Assembly: GCA_030142905.1 (NCBI GenBank)
Contig: JASJOG010000469.1
Coordinates: 62,001 to 126,000, forward strand
Origin: Heliopora coerulea
Lineage: Eukaryota > Cnidaria > Anthozoa > Scleralcyonacea > Helioporidae
DNA: 64,000 bases
Direction: 5' to 3'
Shown: positions 21,963 through 33,700 of the stretch, one piece after another
Layout of the letters: the number at the start of each line of letters is the position of its first letter
How positions within the stretch are numbered: the stretch's first letter is position 1
Program-made: the position numbers and the translations under genes
Notes under the pieces: model-generated
What the model saw: only the letters and a program-made list of their open reading frames with translations
What the model was told of the DNA's origin: nothing
The model's database searches: none

Positions 21963-22526
21963 AAAAACAACTATAACTCTGACTTCATCAAACTTAACAC
22001 TTACAAAGACAATGAACGCGACAAAAACAACAGTCCGACAACAACTACAGCAACGATACCCTACATAAAAGGTACGTCTGAGATTATCTCGCGTATCTTA
22101 CGACCATACAACATACGAGTAGCGCACAAACCCATCACAACTTTACGACATGTACTGACTAACGTTAAGGACAGAGAACAACCGCACGAAAGACAAGGTG
22201 CAATTTACAAAATTAATTGCTCCGACTGCCAAGCCACTTATATAGGTGAGACTAGCAGAAACTTAAATATACGACTAACAGAACACAAACGAGCGACAAA
22301 AAACGGAGACAAAACCAACCACATTGCCGAACACCACCGACAAACCAAACACAACATTGACTGGGATTCGGCAAAATGCATTACGTACAGCAGCAACTAC
22401 AAACAGCGACTCACACTAGAAAGCTGGTATACGAACTTAGAACAAAATCCATTAAACCGATCACAACAATTACCGGGACCTTACAAACGACTAGTTCACA
22501 AAGTCAAACGTGCGAGCAGCCAATAG
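21936..22526 (+). CDS. Penelope GIY-YIG endonuclease domain, right arm
   Basis: This is the mirror copy of the left-arm frame, 196 codons, with the same GIY-YIG motifs at the same positions (INCSDC, YIGETSR, TEHKRA, LESWY) and an uninterrupted frame. The first few codons come from the junction. Retention of an open frame in both arms suggests a recent insertion. It is 5'-truncated relative to a full Penelope ORF, which would carry the reverse transcriptase in front. Confidence 0.85.
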   Translation: MEKTTITLHKNNYNSDFIKLNTYKDNERDKNNSPTTTTATIPYIKGTSEIISRILRPYNIRVAHKPITTLRHVLTNVKDREQPHERQGAIYKINCSDCQATYIGETSRNLNIRLTEHKRATKNGDKTNHIAEHHRQTKHNIDWDSAKCITYSSNYKQRLTLESWYTNLEQNPLNRSQQLPGPYKRLVHKVKRASSQ

Positions 22527-22679
22527 ACTTACACTTCGACAAACTGATAATTAACGCCTACACAACCACACCCATTGCTTCTCGCCAAATATCACACCTC
22601 CATGACTAATACGACCGCCCACTTATCACGGACGAGCCAGATACAAATACAGGCGAACCTGAACTTTACTCTCCTTTTG

Positions 22680-22720
22680 ACTCTGAAGATGACCGCCGCT
22701 AAGGCTGTCGAAACGTCAGT
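22680..22720 (+). ncRNA. Hammerhead-ribozyme-like core in the Penelope 3' region
   Basis: The string ctgaaga (22683-22689) fits the hammerhead CUGANGA core. It is followed by a 7-bp stem with one mismatch (gaccgcc with ggctgtc) closed by a 5-nt loop, and then by gaaa (22710-22713). The same arrangement is mirrored in the left arm and recurs at 23250-23275, where the stem keeps its pairing through a G.U pair. Hammerhead motifs are documented in Penelope-like elements. I could not place a convincing third stem with a cleavage triplet, so activity is unproven. Confidence 0.3.
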
Positions 22721-23107
22721 CACTTTAACCAACAGTCTTTCTCAAGACTACACTAACCTGGAAGATCAACTTCCTCAAACATGTCATGGTTATACTGTCG
22801 AACAGACAATATTCAACTTTAATTAACTGCATGTTTTAAATTACAGTTAAAAATGTCATTGATTCAGTATTAATTGCTACTAGATAGATCGTACAAATAA
22901 CATAAAAGACTTGACAGCAAAAGTTGCGCCAGAGAGGTAGATGGGGTTAGAACCCCGCTGCCAGGGAACCTTAGCCCCCTTGTCAGGGAAAAAATTAACA
23001 ATTTGTCGAGGAATGACACTGATGATAACACATTTATGTTTTTTACAAACTATCAATGCTTGTTATTGGTTTAACCAGTTAATGATAATAACAGATTCTT
23101 CTCTTGA

Positions 23108-23348
23108 TAAAGTAAATGGTCTGAACCCAGGAGAATCGGTACATGTTGCTAATGGTAGATCGTCCAGATTAGTGTAGTCTTGAGAAGGACTGTTGGTGAC
23201 TGACGTTTCGATGGCCTTCAGAGTAGGAAAAGAGAGCTCTTTTTCGAATCTGAAGATGACCGCCGCTGAGGCCGTTGAAACCTCAGTCACCAACAGTCTT
23301 TCTCAAGACTACACTAACCTGGACGATCTACCATCACCAACATATACT
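23108..23348. mobile_element. Short palindromic Penelope 3'-end insertion with a 10-bp target duplication
   Basis: The direct repeat cttctcttga lies at 23098-23107 and 23349-23358. Between them the left arm begins aaagtaaatggtctgaaccc and runs to a ttggtgactgacgtttcga stretch, and the right arm mirrors it, ending at accatcaccaacatatact. The sequence is a diverged relative of the 3' end in the 21.1-22.8 kb insertion. Again the left arm is longer at its outer end by about 35 bases. It carries no coding capacity. Confidence 0.8.
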
Positions 23349-23477
23349 CTTCTCTTGACGTCAAATCTATAAATAAACTGGTTCTCGTCAGTTGTTGAAT
23401 CCCCACCCCACCAAAAAAAAAAAAAAAATCGAAACAGATTACAGGACGGGCCGGAGTAGAAAATTAGTTGAGACGAA

Positions 23478-23780
23478 ACGGATCAACAGCTCCCAATTTC
23501 CCGTTTTTAGCATTTTAATCCTATATTTTTATCATCTGGGTAGCAAAGGGACTTGTGGTGAAATGCTCCCTTATACACCGATTCCTCCCTATATCCATCC
23601 GTGGCAAGTGTAGATTCAAAAGGTCGTGGCTGCGGCCTCCTAAAGACATCTTTAGAAGGGGAAAAAACCCTTTCAAAACATAACATTAGATTGCCAGGCG
23701 TATACGCCAACGTAAGTTACTTTGTATTGGAAGCTCCTTATGTCTTTTGAGTTTGAAAAATATGCAAATATTAACGGCCC
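23478..23780 (+). repeat. Dispersed repeat, one of three related copies
   Basis: Ccgtttttagcattttaatcc, aaaaggtcgtggctg and aatatgcaaatattaacg correspond in order to 60790-61090 and partly to 61895-62125. It is non-coding. Confidence 0.5.
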
Positions 23781-24171
23781 GGGGCTAGGTAAGTACCTAC
23801 AGTCCCTTATGATTAATCTGCCATTGATTTTCATATTATTCATTTTTCGTAAACTTTAAGCTGGAACCGGTTGAAAGAAATGGAGTTTTCTTTTCCTTTC
23901 CTCTGGCTCAAGTATTCAACCAACCTGATTACCCACGAAATTCGTTAGCCTATTGGAATGCCAGGCTTAACGGAAGCTTGCCTTAAGGCAATATCGGTAG
24001 GCGATATATAGTATTTTTATGGTTTCCTCTTAGTCTTCACTGACACAATTCAAAGCTTATCTTCGTCTCTGACTCCCAGTCTAACTTTCTTTCTAATAAC
24101 ATCTTCATGTCGACATTTGAAACGCCAAGGGAGACCATGGTCCCTTTTCACTTCCTATTGTTCTATATTTA

Positions 24172-24981
24172 GAAGAAATAAAATACAAGCTTGTTCAAAT
24201 TAATAACTTGAATGTGATTAGCTTAGAAGATTATATTAAATTTTTAATAGCGGAATTAACAAAAGTATTGATGACTTTATCACGCATATGTGATATGCGA
24301 TATGATATTGAAGTTCGACTTAGTGATGAGACTGTAGAGCAAGTTGATTCATTCGATTATCTGGGTCTTCGTGTTAGTAACTGTTTGTCGTGGGAATCAC
24401 ATATTACAATAAGATGTCGAAGGACACATTCAAGACTTAGTTTATTAAATAGGATCTCTGCATTTCTTCCCCAGTCTGTTTTATGTAGGATCTACAAACA
24501 AACCATTTTACCAATCTTAGATTATTGTTCAATCGTGTGGCATGACTGTGGCTCGACGTTAACAAGACAAGTTGAACTGGTTCAAAATCGAGCGATGAGA
24601 ATTATTTTGAAAGAAGGAAAGAAAAAGTGTACCCAGGAAATGCGCAATGATTTAAATCTCTTAACTTTGTTTAATAGGAGATTTTTTAGATATGTACTAA
24701 TTTTTAAAATTTTAAATAACTTAAATTGTCCTGAACAATTATTAGACGTTTTTAAATTACGTAGTAGTGTAAGAAACAGAGAACTCCGAGATGAAACGTT
24801 ATTGGATTTACCAAAAGTGAAAACTAAGATGGGACAAACAATGTTTGCGTACGCCGGTGCAAAGGACTGGAATTCTCTCCCTAGATATATCAGAAAAATG
24901 ACTTCTGTTACTAGTTTTAAACGTTCTATTTATATGTATCTTTTAGACAGTGATAAGGATTCCCATATTTGTAGTTTATAG
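24172..24981 (+). pseudogene. 5'-truncated LINE ORF2 (reverse transcriptase thumb and C-terminal region)
   Basis: The frame is open for about 257-270 codons to a stop at 24981. It matches the part of non-LTR retrotransposon ORF2 that follows the catalytic palm: a DYLGLRVSNCLSWESHI block, then IYKQTILPILDYCSIVWHDC, QLVQNRAMRIIL-like residues (VELVQNRAMRIIL), and AYAGAKDWNSLP near the end. The upstream palm and endonuclease domains are missing, as in most 5'-truncated copies. The clade is CR1/L2/jockey-like, and I cannot refine it. The downstream (ATT)n tail supports a LINE 3' end. Confidence 0.8.
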
Positions 24982-25165
24982 ATTAATTTAGATTATTTTT
25001 TCAATATTTTTCAATATTGTTACATAGTTAATTTTTGTTTTATTAGCACTGTTCTCCCGTTAATACCAGCTTTTATGCTGATGGGATTTTTTTAACAGTA
25101 TAAATAAAGAATTTATTATTATTAATATTATTATTATTAATATTATTATTATTAATATTATTATA
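24982..25165 (+). repeat. LINE 3' UTR and (ATT)n tail
   Basis: After the ORF stop there is a short UTR ending cagtataaataaagaattt, followed by a microsatellite of attatt/aatatt units (about 25110-25165). A/T-rich simple-repeat tails typify CR1/L2-type LINEs. Confidence 0.7.
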
Positions 25166-25170
25166 TTTTT

Positions 25171-28100
25171 GTTGAACACAACACTTAACAAAGCTTACTA
25201 TTTTGCGCCCCTAAGATCTTGCATTTCTTACACTTACTATTTCCGAAACTAAGCTATACACGTTTCCTTTGGGATTGGAGGTAATATTTATTGGAATTTT
25301 CGATCAAATTAGCAATATGTCGTACTTGCGCATGCGAAAGGTTATCTTTAGGACGCTCTTCTTGATACATTCAACATTGTAAGCAAGAGGTTTTTTAATC
25401 ATGTGAGGTGAACCAAAAGTGGGTTACGGCTTCCGTTCAGAAAGGTCGGGAGAGCAAACACGGGTGTAATGACTGGCCCACTCTTGTGGGATCTAGATAC
25501 ATCTGACTTCTTTTCCTTTTATTCTCTAAAATTTTCAAATATATAAAAGCTTTTTTTTTTATTGTGCATACAGCATACCTTTAAAAGGCCGTGTATGATT
25601 AAAGTCTTTACAGTCAATCGTGCAATATTATTCAGCTTTTATCCCAAGTCGTCCCCAACTCGTAAATTTCCTTTGCCAAAGATTTTAGTTGAAAATCCTT
25701 TGTGTAATTGAAATATTTGGGCAAGCTGTGGAGGAAGATTTCGCAGGATAGATTACTGAAAAAGTTAACAATATCATTAGAAGAGACATTCGCATGTTGA
25801 TGTAGTGTAGGAAAGTACATCTTTTTCGACGTTTTCTCGATTGTATTGGCAATATGAAAATTCCTTTCAAAGCTATTTTGAGTTCTAACACTTGATATTG
25901 TGATTGATTCTACAGTGGAAACTGCAAGTCCGTTTCAAACATAACTTTTTGCCCCCACGGAATGCTGAAAATGGTCATATAAAGATTCAAAATTTCAAAA
26001 TTCACCTAGGACAGACTACCCCGAGACGACATTTGGTCTTTTCCGACTCGAGCCCCTTTACAATTATGAGTCAGGATGCATCAGTAAAATGAATACCTAA
26101 GTACAGTAACTTTTCTTTCCAGATGAATGGAAACAAAATAAAGTCCGGTATATTGAAATCACTTTAACCCACAACAAAATATTTGCTAAGTTAGGAACTG
26201 TCGGTACGTTAGTTAAAGTCTCCTTGCTCTCACTTTTCTGAATTAAAACTACACCACACGATATTTGAATCAGCGATGGATCTAGAAAATGCTGTGACTA
26301 GTTTCAGAGCGCCGAAGGCGCTCGGAACATCTAGGAGGTTCCGGGGATATGCTACCCCGGAAAATTTTTGTTTTCTAGAAGCTCTAAAACATGATTCCCT
26401 GCATTTTTAGTGTCATTTTTTTTCAGAAAAATTATTAGATTGAAATATTATTTTTTAGGATAAAAATGTTAATTTTATGAACCTAATTAGTAATTTTCAA
26501 AATCATGATTACTAAATTTTAATTGAAAATTATTTAATTATATTAAATAATTGAGAGGGAAATTTTTTTAGATCGGTTTTTGATGTTCACAAACACTGCA
26601 GGTCGAATATGCATTATTAAGATTCACCTAAAAATTTCTTTCATTTTTTTGCATGGGACCTAGGGTTCCACTTCTTGCATAAATAAACAGAAAAAAAAAC
26701 ACAATCACATTCGAGTAATTTGTTTGTACCCTTTTGTTTTATTTGGTGTTCCTAAAAGGAACAGTTGAAGAAAAGCTTGTGCTTGAAACTTGGAATGGTT
26801 GCCTTGAAATTGATGACAGCATCTTGAATGACATCACTTGTTGGGAATCCTGCCATGGATATATGACATGTGGCATTTGCAATTGTGTGTCCAGCAACTG
26901 GAAAGTGGAAGAAAACCACCACCTCAAAGACTTTAATTTTATTACCATTATTCTAAGACAATGTCTTGGTGATATTTTAAATTATGGTCTTTGCAGCAGT
27001 CATTTTCAAAGGTTCTTTAAAAGAGAAGACAATGAACTTTTCGTCCATTTTTTGAAGTGATTATTCCAAGAAGTATTGGCGTCTTGACATAACAACTTCC
27101 TGAGAATTTGAAAAGTGTTTTAGAAATCGCAGTGTTCTGTGTGTGGACTGACTTAACCGGTGAATAAGTGACAGTTAAGGAGATGTCTACGTTGGAGGAC
27201 AGGTTTGCAAGTGTAGGCACTAACATATCATGTAAGCCTAACCAAGCTTTTCAGTGATCAAAAATAAGATGACTGCATTAAATGCAATATGCGTGAACAA
27301 AGTTAACGTACATTAAGGTTTCTAGCAACGATCGAGTAATCGACAGTTATAAAATCATATCAACATTTGAATTTTTGATATTACATACGATGTGCGGAGA
27401 GCGCCGAATGAAGACCGTGGATTCGAGGTTGACGTGGATTTTTCGTAAATTCCCGACAAATTTTCCGACAGATCCAATTTTCCCGACAAAACTGTTTGGG
27501 TGTTTGCCTCCCTTTTTACTCATCAGTTAAACCCACTGACGTAGCCAGCCCGTTGGTTTTGGGTGGGCACAGGCATATAGCCATCAGTTTACTGAGGCGG
27601 GTGACTGCCGAGCGAGAAGCGCAAGCTTTCTGAGAGGTGCGGTGACACAGCCCAAAAAAGTTTCTGAATTCTGGGGTCCCTGCATTTTTTAAGAGCAACT
27701 TTGCCCAGTTCTGACCTAGCTGTTCCTCAGGAACTCACGCCAGACACGGTTAGTGAAAATACATGTGTTGCACATCAAGTTTATAAATTATAATCAGTAC
27801 TAATAGAGTGGGATATCAAATATAGTACACAGAGTGGGATATCCAATGACGTCATTCACGTGCGTGATTGGCCGGGTACGTGCTCGGCCAGGCCCGGCCT
27901 TGGCTACTCCACCAGTTACATTGCTCTTCTTAATTTTCATTTGTCCTTCGCAATCTTACTCCACGGTAACTTTCGATAAAGCCAGACTCCATTAGTCCAA
28001 TGGGAAATCAGTTGACTGATGACTAAGATTTTGTAGAGATTTTTCGAACAACGTAGTCCGATTTTACACTGCAGACCGGCCGACTGAATCTTTATCTGAC

Positions 28101-29780
28101 GAAAGACAAAATCATCAAGCTCAAGTTATTAAAAAGTCAAAAAGTGACAGGGGGGTAGCGATTGAATTTAAAGTCTTGGCCAACGGAAAAGGATAAAAAT
28201 AGTCAACACAAATAGCGCTGACACATCGTACCAAAGATTTAGCTACGAAGATTCAGGCTTGCGCCACCAATATTGAACGGAGTGCCTACCATGCAGTGAG
28301 TCAAAAGTATAAAAATGATAATAAAAAGTTTCGGTCAGAAATGAAAAATTTTACGCACAAAATTTACATGTTAGCATTTTTGAAATAAAGAACTGTTAAA
28401 ACAAAACGGCATACCTCTTTTAACCATCACCGTTCTCTATTTCGGTGACTTATAATATCAAGATGAAATTCAGGTTTCAAAATTTTGCAAAAACACATTT
28501 AAAAATTTGTATTTGACATCAAGAAAGGTCTTCAAAGCACTATCTTTTAACATTGTATTTCATAACAAATACTGGGATGTATCAATCATGTATCTGTTAA
28601 CGATCAAAACATCGGCAAATACACTTGCAAGGTTCACTGAGAAAATTATAACACTTATAACAAGCGCTTGACAAGCAAATTTGTCTTGGGAGTGCTAAGT
28701 TTCAGGGGCATTTTGCATGGCATGCGGAAAAGGCATGCTTAAACAGATACTATTACCCTGTATATCTTTTTAAAAAGATCATATCTGATAAAAGAAATGG
28801 CCAGCTTCCACTGTCAAAAGGAACGTTGGTGGTTACGTGCCTCCAATATCGCCTGTTCCGACGCCACTGATTTCAATACTGTTAGAATAGCCACACAACT
28901 TTTTGCATGAAGTGACAACTTGTGAAGAATCAGAATTATTATTATTTTCCAAGTTTTTACATCACGAAACACAACATTTGGTGCCTTAACTCTATCCTGC
29001 ACATTTCGATGTAGCACAACAACAAAATATAACAATAGATCAAGTGAAAAAACAAAGCAAAAAACAAAAGGAAAAGAAATTCTTGCAGGAAAGAGTTAAA
29101 AAGTAATATACATTACAGAAATTACTGAATTTTTAGAGGACAGTATCCCCTTCATTAGAAACCAATTTTTATGTTTTACAAATAAATGCAAAAGTAACGA
29201 AATATTCAACAGTGCCACAAGCGTATTTTCCTCTACGCTTAAATAAAGCAATTACTAAATTCAAGTACAACGTGTTTTAAAGAGAATTTTAATTTTGTAC
29301 TTTTATTAAATGCTTCTGTTGCTGTATAATGTGCCATGGTTTTGGCTTGGCACAAGACAAAATGCCAGACAAGTAATACGTTATTTTTCAACATAAACAA
29401 AACTCTTTCAGCGAGAGTACTGGTTTCTCACAGTTTTAGCTTTGTACAGTACATTTGTACTGTATTCTTCTGTAAAGTATGGAATGGTTAGTCAGTCTTT
29501 GTCCCCTACCAATGTATGGCCCAAGGTCAATATTTTCGGAACAGTAGACAAAATGGATCCAGGATTGACACTGAAATAATACTTCATGAAGGAGAATTAC
29601 AAAGTGTTCTCTGACCAAATAATTTGTTTATGTGAGCTTTCAGTTGCCAGACTGCAACCTTCAACGGGCAAACAAAAAGTGAAACAAGATGAAGTGACAG
29701 TTCTAATATATGAAGGATAAAAACATGATAAGAATAGAAGTGATCGTGCTTGGGTGTGAATGACATATCCCGCGGAGTGA
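25171..29780. other. Long stretch without a recognisable gene
   Basis: The region is A/T-rich with scattered short frames. The best is 26734-27060 plus (108 codons, cysteine-rich middle CWESCHGYMTCGICNC), which I do not recognise and which may be chance. At 27802 and 27832 a short direct repeat agagtgggatatc occurs. At 27533 ccactgacgtagccag resembles a transposon terminus without a partner. Nothing else could be supported. Confidence 0.4.
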
Positions 29781-29789
29781 ATAATTAGT

Positions 29790-30110
29790 TAGGTGGTGCA
29801 ACTTTTAAAGCAGAATGGTATATTGTTCGGGCAGTGTTTTGGAGTTGTTGTCGGGTTGAATGGTTTTCGCTATGCCAAGATTCTAAGGTTTTCCGTTTTC
29901 AATAGTTCCCCTTGTCGATTATATGTCCCTCAGCAAAGTTGATTCTGTGGCCGTTTGTCCAGGCATGGTTGGCGATATTTGATCCTGCGTGGGTAGTTTA
30001 ACGTTTCTTATGTGTTCCTTTTCTCGGGTTTCAAAACTTCGTCCAGTTTCTGCTATGTAACTCCATGGGCAATTTTACAATTCATTTTATAAATGATTGA
30101 TGATAAAGCA
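29790..30110 (-). pseudogene. Penelope-like endonuclease relic, second family
   Basis: The minus strand from about 30110 to 29790 translates, with stops and shifts, to a GIY-YIG endonuclease: YIAETGRSFETREKEH, then NIANHAWTNGHRINF and KTLESWHSENH. The pattern matches the endonuclease of Penelope-like elements but is clearly different from the 21-22 kb family (TNGH and LESWH variants). It is too decayed to give an ORF of 60 codons. Confidence 0.7.
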
Positions 30111-30436
30111 CTCCTGCTCGTTCCTTAAACATTACTTAAAGTTCAATGGCAATTTGGTCATTTTTAGTTTGACTTTCGATTATCTTCACTCCCAGTGTGC
30201 TCCTAGTAGTCCATGTTACTGTTGAAACTACAGTCTATCTTAAATTATTTTGCTTGTAGATTGTGTTACTGTTAATTTGCTAAACCTTCGTATCTTTTGC
30301 CAAATACAACATCCCATTCAATACTAAAATACCCTGCATGACTAAAGTCTTTAGTATAGTATAACGGTATGGAGTAATCCTGCTAAAATCCTATTGGTGA
30401 TGATCCAACATCAAAAATTCCTTGGTTGCTTATAAC

Positions 30437-30730
30437 AATTTCACATGCAATTTCAGATATGAAAAAACAATTCACATGTGAATTGTTTAAATTCCATATG
30501 TGAAATGAAAATTTCATGTGTGAAATTAATTTTTATGAGTGGATCTTCAATTTCGTATGTGAAATATATGTTTTGAACACCTATATGAAATTTTGAACCA
30601 GTTAATTTCAAATGTGAATTAGCTATTTCATACGTTAAAACGTTCCCATTTCATCCATGAAATAAATATATCGTGTGAGAAAATGTTCCAATTCCATGTT
30701 TTTCACATGTGAAATATCACGTGAAATTTT
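30437..30730. repeat. Array of degenerate palindromic motifs based on atttcacatgtgaaat
   Basis: About a dozen copies of aatttcacatgtgaaatt-like palindromes lie spaced 15-35 bp apart. One at 30465-30488 is a perfect 24-bp palindrome centred on cacatgtg. The half-sites ttcayatg and catgtgaa alternate through the block. There is no coding content. It may be the body of a MITE or an expanded binding-site-like array. Confidence 0.65.
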
Positions 30731-30744
30731 CAATAGGGTGAACC

Positions 30745-33700
30745 GTGAATAAAATTGCTAGACAGACTTATTCTTCATCATAAAGATAGCTGTGATAGGC
30801 CTTTCATTTCTCGACTATCTCACATAGAACGTTGTAAGGAGCCTTTCTTGAAACTCTGTGTGCTACACACTTCCTTTGCACAGGCTTGAGCTTCGCATCA
30901 TTAATAGACCACTTCTTTAATCCAAGGAAAAATACCACCTCAATGGTCGACACTTAAACTTTCCTTTTAGTCCCTATTACCTTTCTTCGCCGAATTTGAA
31001 ACAACCTGCCAACCCTTTAAAGTTTATCTTTATATTTAACATATGGCCAAAAGCGTCTTCGGCCCGAGATGGCTCTGACTCATGTTTTTGCTTTAGGTGG
31101 TTTTCACTTTGATAGTTGGATAAGCTGCATGCGTTGAAAGCTTGTCCTCAACTTGCAATAGTTTTAAACAACGAAATTGATCATACGTGTTCACAGAGAG
31201 TACCCTTATCTCAATTAGGGAAAAAAAGAACGCTACTACAGCAGTTTAGCGGATCCATCTTGCCGCCATATTGTCTTTTGCGGCATGCTCAGCGAACAAG
31301 GAAACAAGCTTTCGGCGCGAAATTTAAACAGCATCGTTCATTGTTTTTTACGATGGAACTTAAAATCCGCTAGTTTATGGAGATATCTGCAAATTTAAAA
31401 ACGATAAGGATACTTTGCAACGATTTTACGACTCGAAAACAGTTTACTGTTTGACACTATCTACAATCCCACCAGTATCACCGTTTCTTCATCAACATCT
31501 AGCATTATATCCAGACCAAACCTAAGCCATACCCCTAACACCAACCCTATTACCCTAATTAAATGTAGATGATAAGACAGTAAATAGGTTTCGTCTCTTC
31601 ACGATACTCTCAGTGGTTTAGCCAGGAATTCCACGACGCAGGTGCTAAAGTCCCCGACATGGATGCTAAACCAAAGGTGCCATGACCACTCCTCCTTTAT
31701 AATTTCGTTATTTGAAGGTCGAAATCATCATGTCATTTTTCGCAAGAATATTCTCAACTTCGCTTGCCCACTGAGCCCGCAACAAACACCAGCAGCCAGG
31801 TGGGTCCGATAAACTGCTGTCTAGCCAAAGGATACATATAAATCATAAACAATGATAAATGTGAGCTATTCTAACATTAATGCAATAAAACAATCCAACC
31901 AGAATACAGTAAGATTCAACTTAATCGTTGAGAAAAGTTGAAATGGGGGGGACTATTTAATTTTTAAATCAACACAGCTTAATAAAGTTGTAGACAATTT
32001 CCTGGAACTTTCGAAATACCGGTCTTCAGGACAAATTTCGAAGTTTTAAAATTATAGTTTTCTGAATGTTGTTTATTTTTGCCTGCGAAAATCAAATAAT
32101 AAAAAAGCCAAGCGAACACGTCTCTAGAATATTGGTTGATGTTATAACCCCCTTATCTCCTCTAGTTGTTCTTGAACTAAAAACAGAAAGCACATGAACC
32201 AACACTTGTATCAAAAAGTAAGCATGATGACTTGTTCAAGAAGCAAATTTAAATTTGGGACTTTAACTTCGAGTTAGCAGTAGAAGCACATCTTTATCTT
32301 AACTGTTTGTCCCAGAGTTCAGGGGCTGTGAGACACGCATGTCTGCTGCTATGTTCTGTTTGAAATTTTAATCTGGGACAAACGATCTTCATTTGTTAAA
32401 TTGTATTGAAGCTTTTGAAATATATTTCGTGATCATCAGAAGCAGATCCATGGGGGATGGAGGCATGTACGACTTTCAAATGCACTGAATATATGACCCT
32501 TTTAAGGAAAACTGAAATGTAGTTCTTATCCTCGTACGGTATCATAACGTTGTAAACTTCGATAATGTTATACATAACATAGCAATATTTTATCCACATG
32601 TTCTTTACCTCTTATATGCCGTATTGTTTCTTATGATCAATTTATTTTAACCTGATCAAAGTAAATTAAGTTAATCACACGCAACTTGTATCCGTTATTA
32701 TTTAAAATAACCCCATTTTCACAAGTACATTGTCTACGTTGTTACAGGTGATGTTATATTGTTCCAATCTCATGTTTCTATAACATTTACTCACTTCATA
32801 TAACTTTCGGTCACTGACCGTGACCCCGAGAGGTCCAAAAACGAAAATCCTGCAACATAATTAATTCATAGGCTCTCGTATGTTCCCAATTCCCCCGTTC
32901 AGAGGGGAAATTTAAAAACCTTTTCACTTTGGGTGAAAAGTGAAGATTTTAACGAAATGTGTAGAACTGTAGAACTACATGATGAGCGAGCAGAATAAGA
33001 AAATGGTATATACATGCTTTTCTTGGTAGTTCAGAATAAAAGTTAAATACATCAGTAAAACGTCGCTAAATTTGCCGTGCCTCCGTAGTTTTCAATTATA
33101 TTTCTTCAAAGCCATATAATAAACTACTCATTGACGTCACTTGTTCGGTCTGTACTAGTGAATTATTGGACCACAGATACCTTACAGGCATTAAAAAACA
33201 TTGGACCGATATTTTGTCAGTAAAACACCTCTGGCTCGGTCTATAAGTTGTAGTTATCACTTTTATATAACTGCATGGTGCTCATTTGTGTTATGTATGA
33301 TTAAATGGCAATAACAGTCAACTTCGAAATTTAAGAAAAAATGCTTTAGGTGTCCTACAGTCTATTTTGAACTGTGTCCCAGAAACAAATTGTCTCTGTT
33401 CCTGGTATTATACACCCAATATTCCCGGGTCAAGATTCCATTCTGCCTCGCTAGTTAGCCAACTCCTGTGCACTTCTGCAACATGAACTTCTGATTTTCC
33501 CCTGATCACAATTACCTCCGAATTTTGTAATGCTGGAAAAGTTCAGTCATTTAACATACGAACTCCGTCAGTGGAACATCAGTGGTAAATCGAGGGCTGG
33601 ACGTTTATCATTCTGTTACAGGTGAGTGTCGTAAAGTTTAGTCTTGTCTTTTCATCGATCCGTCCGTCCGTCTATCTTTCCATCTGTCCAAGTACTTACC

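Larger units (their letters stand above)
21082..22784. mobile_element. Head-to-head palindromic Penelope-like element insertion with a 12-bp target duplication
   Basis: Two nearly identical copies of a Penelope 3' region face each other: 21082-21939 (minus) and 21959-22784 (plus), separated by about 19 bp that repeats part of the arm. The direct repeat catggttatact lies at 21070-21081 and 22785-22796, immediately outside, as expected of a target duplication. The left copy has about 35-40 extra bases at its outer 3' end (reading aaagtaaatggtttgaacc from the flank) that the right copy lacks. Each arm carries one open GIY-YIG frame and the conserved non-coding end. Confidence 0.88.

Noticed and set aside
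26734..27060. 108-codon cysteine-containing ORF
   Set aside because: The cysteine spacing does not match a zinc-binding or secreted family I know. Kept only as a note in the region entry.
27530..27730. hAT terminus at ccactgacgtagccag
   Set aside because: No inverted partner or 8-bp duplication was found.
30437..30730. CRISPR-like array
   Set aside because: The repeats are degenerate palindromes with variable spacing and no distinct spacers, and the DNA is eukaryotic.
31530..31562. Interstitial telomere-like repeat
   Set aside because: The cctaac / ccctatt / ccctaat units are irregular and too few.
33600..33630. Exon end with a consensus 5' splice site (cag/gtgagt)
   Set aside because: No open frame with recognisable protein leads into it, and isolated matches are expected by chance.
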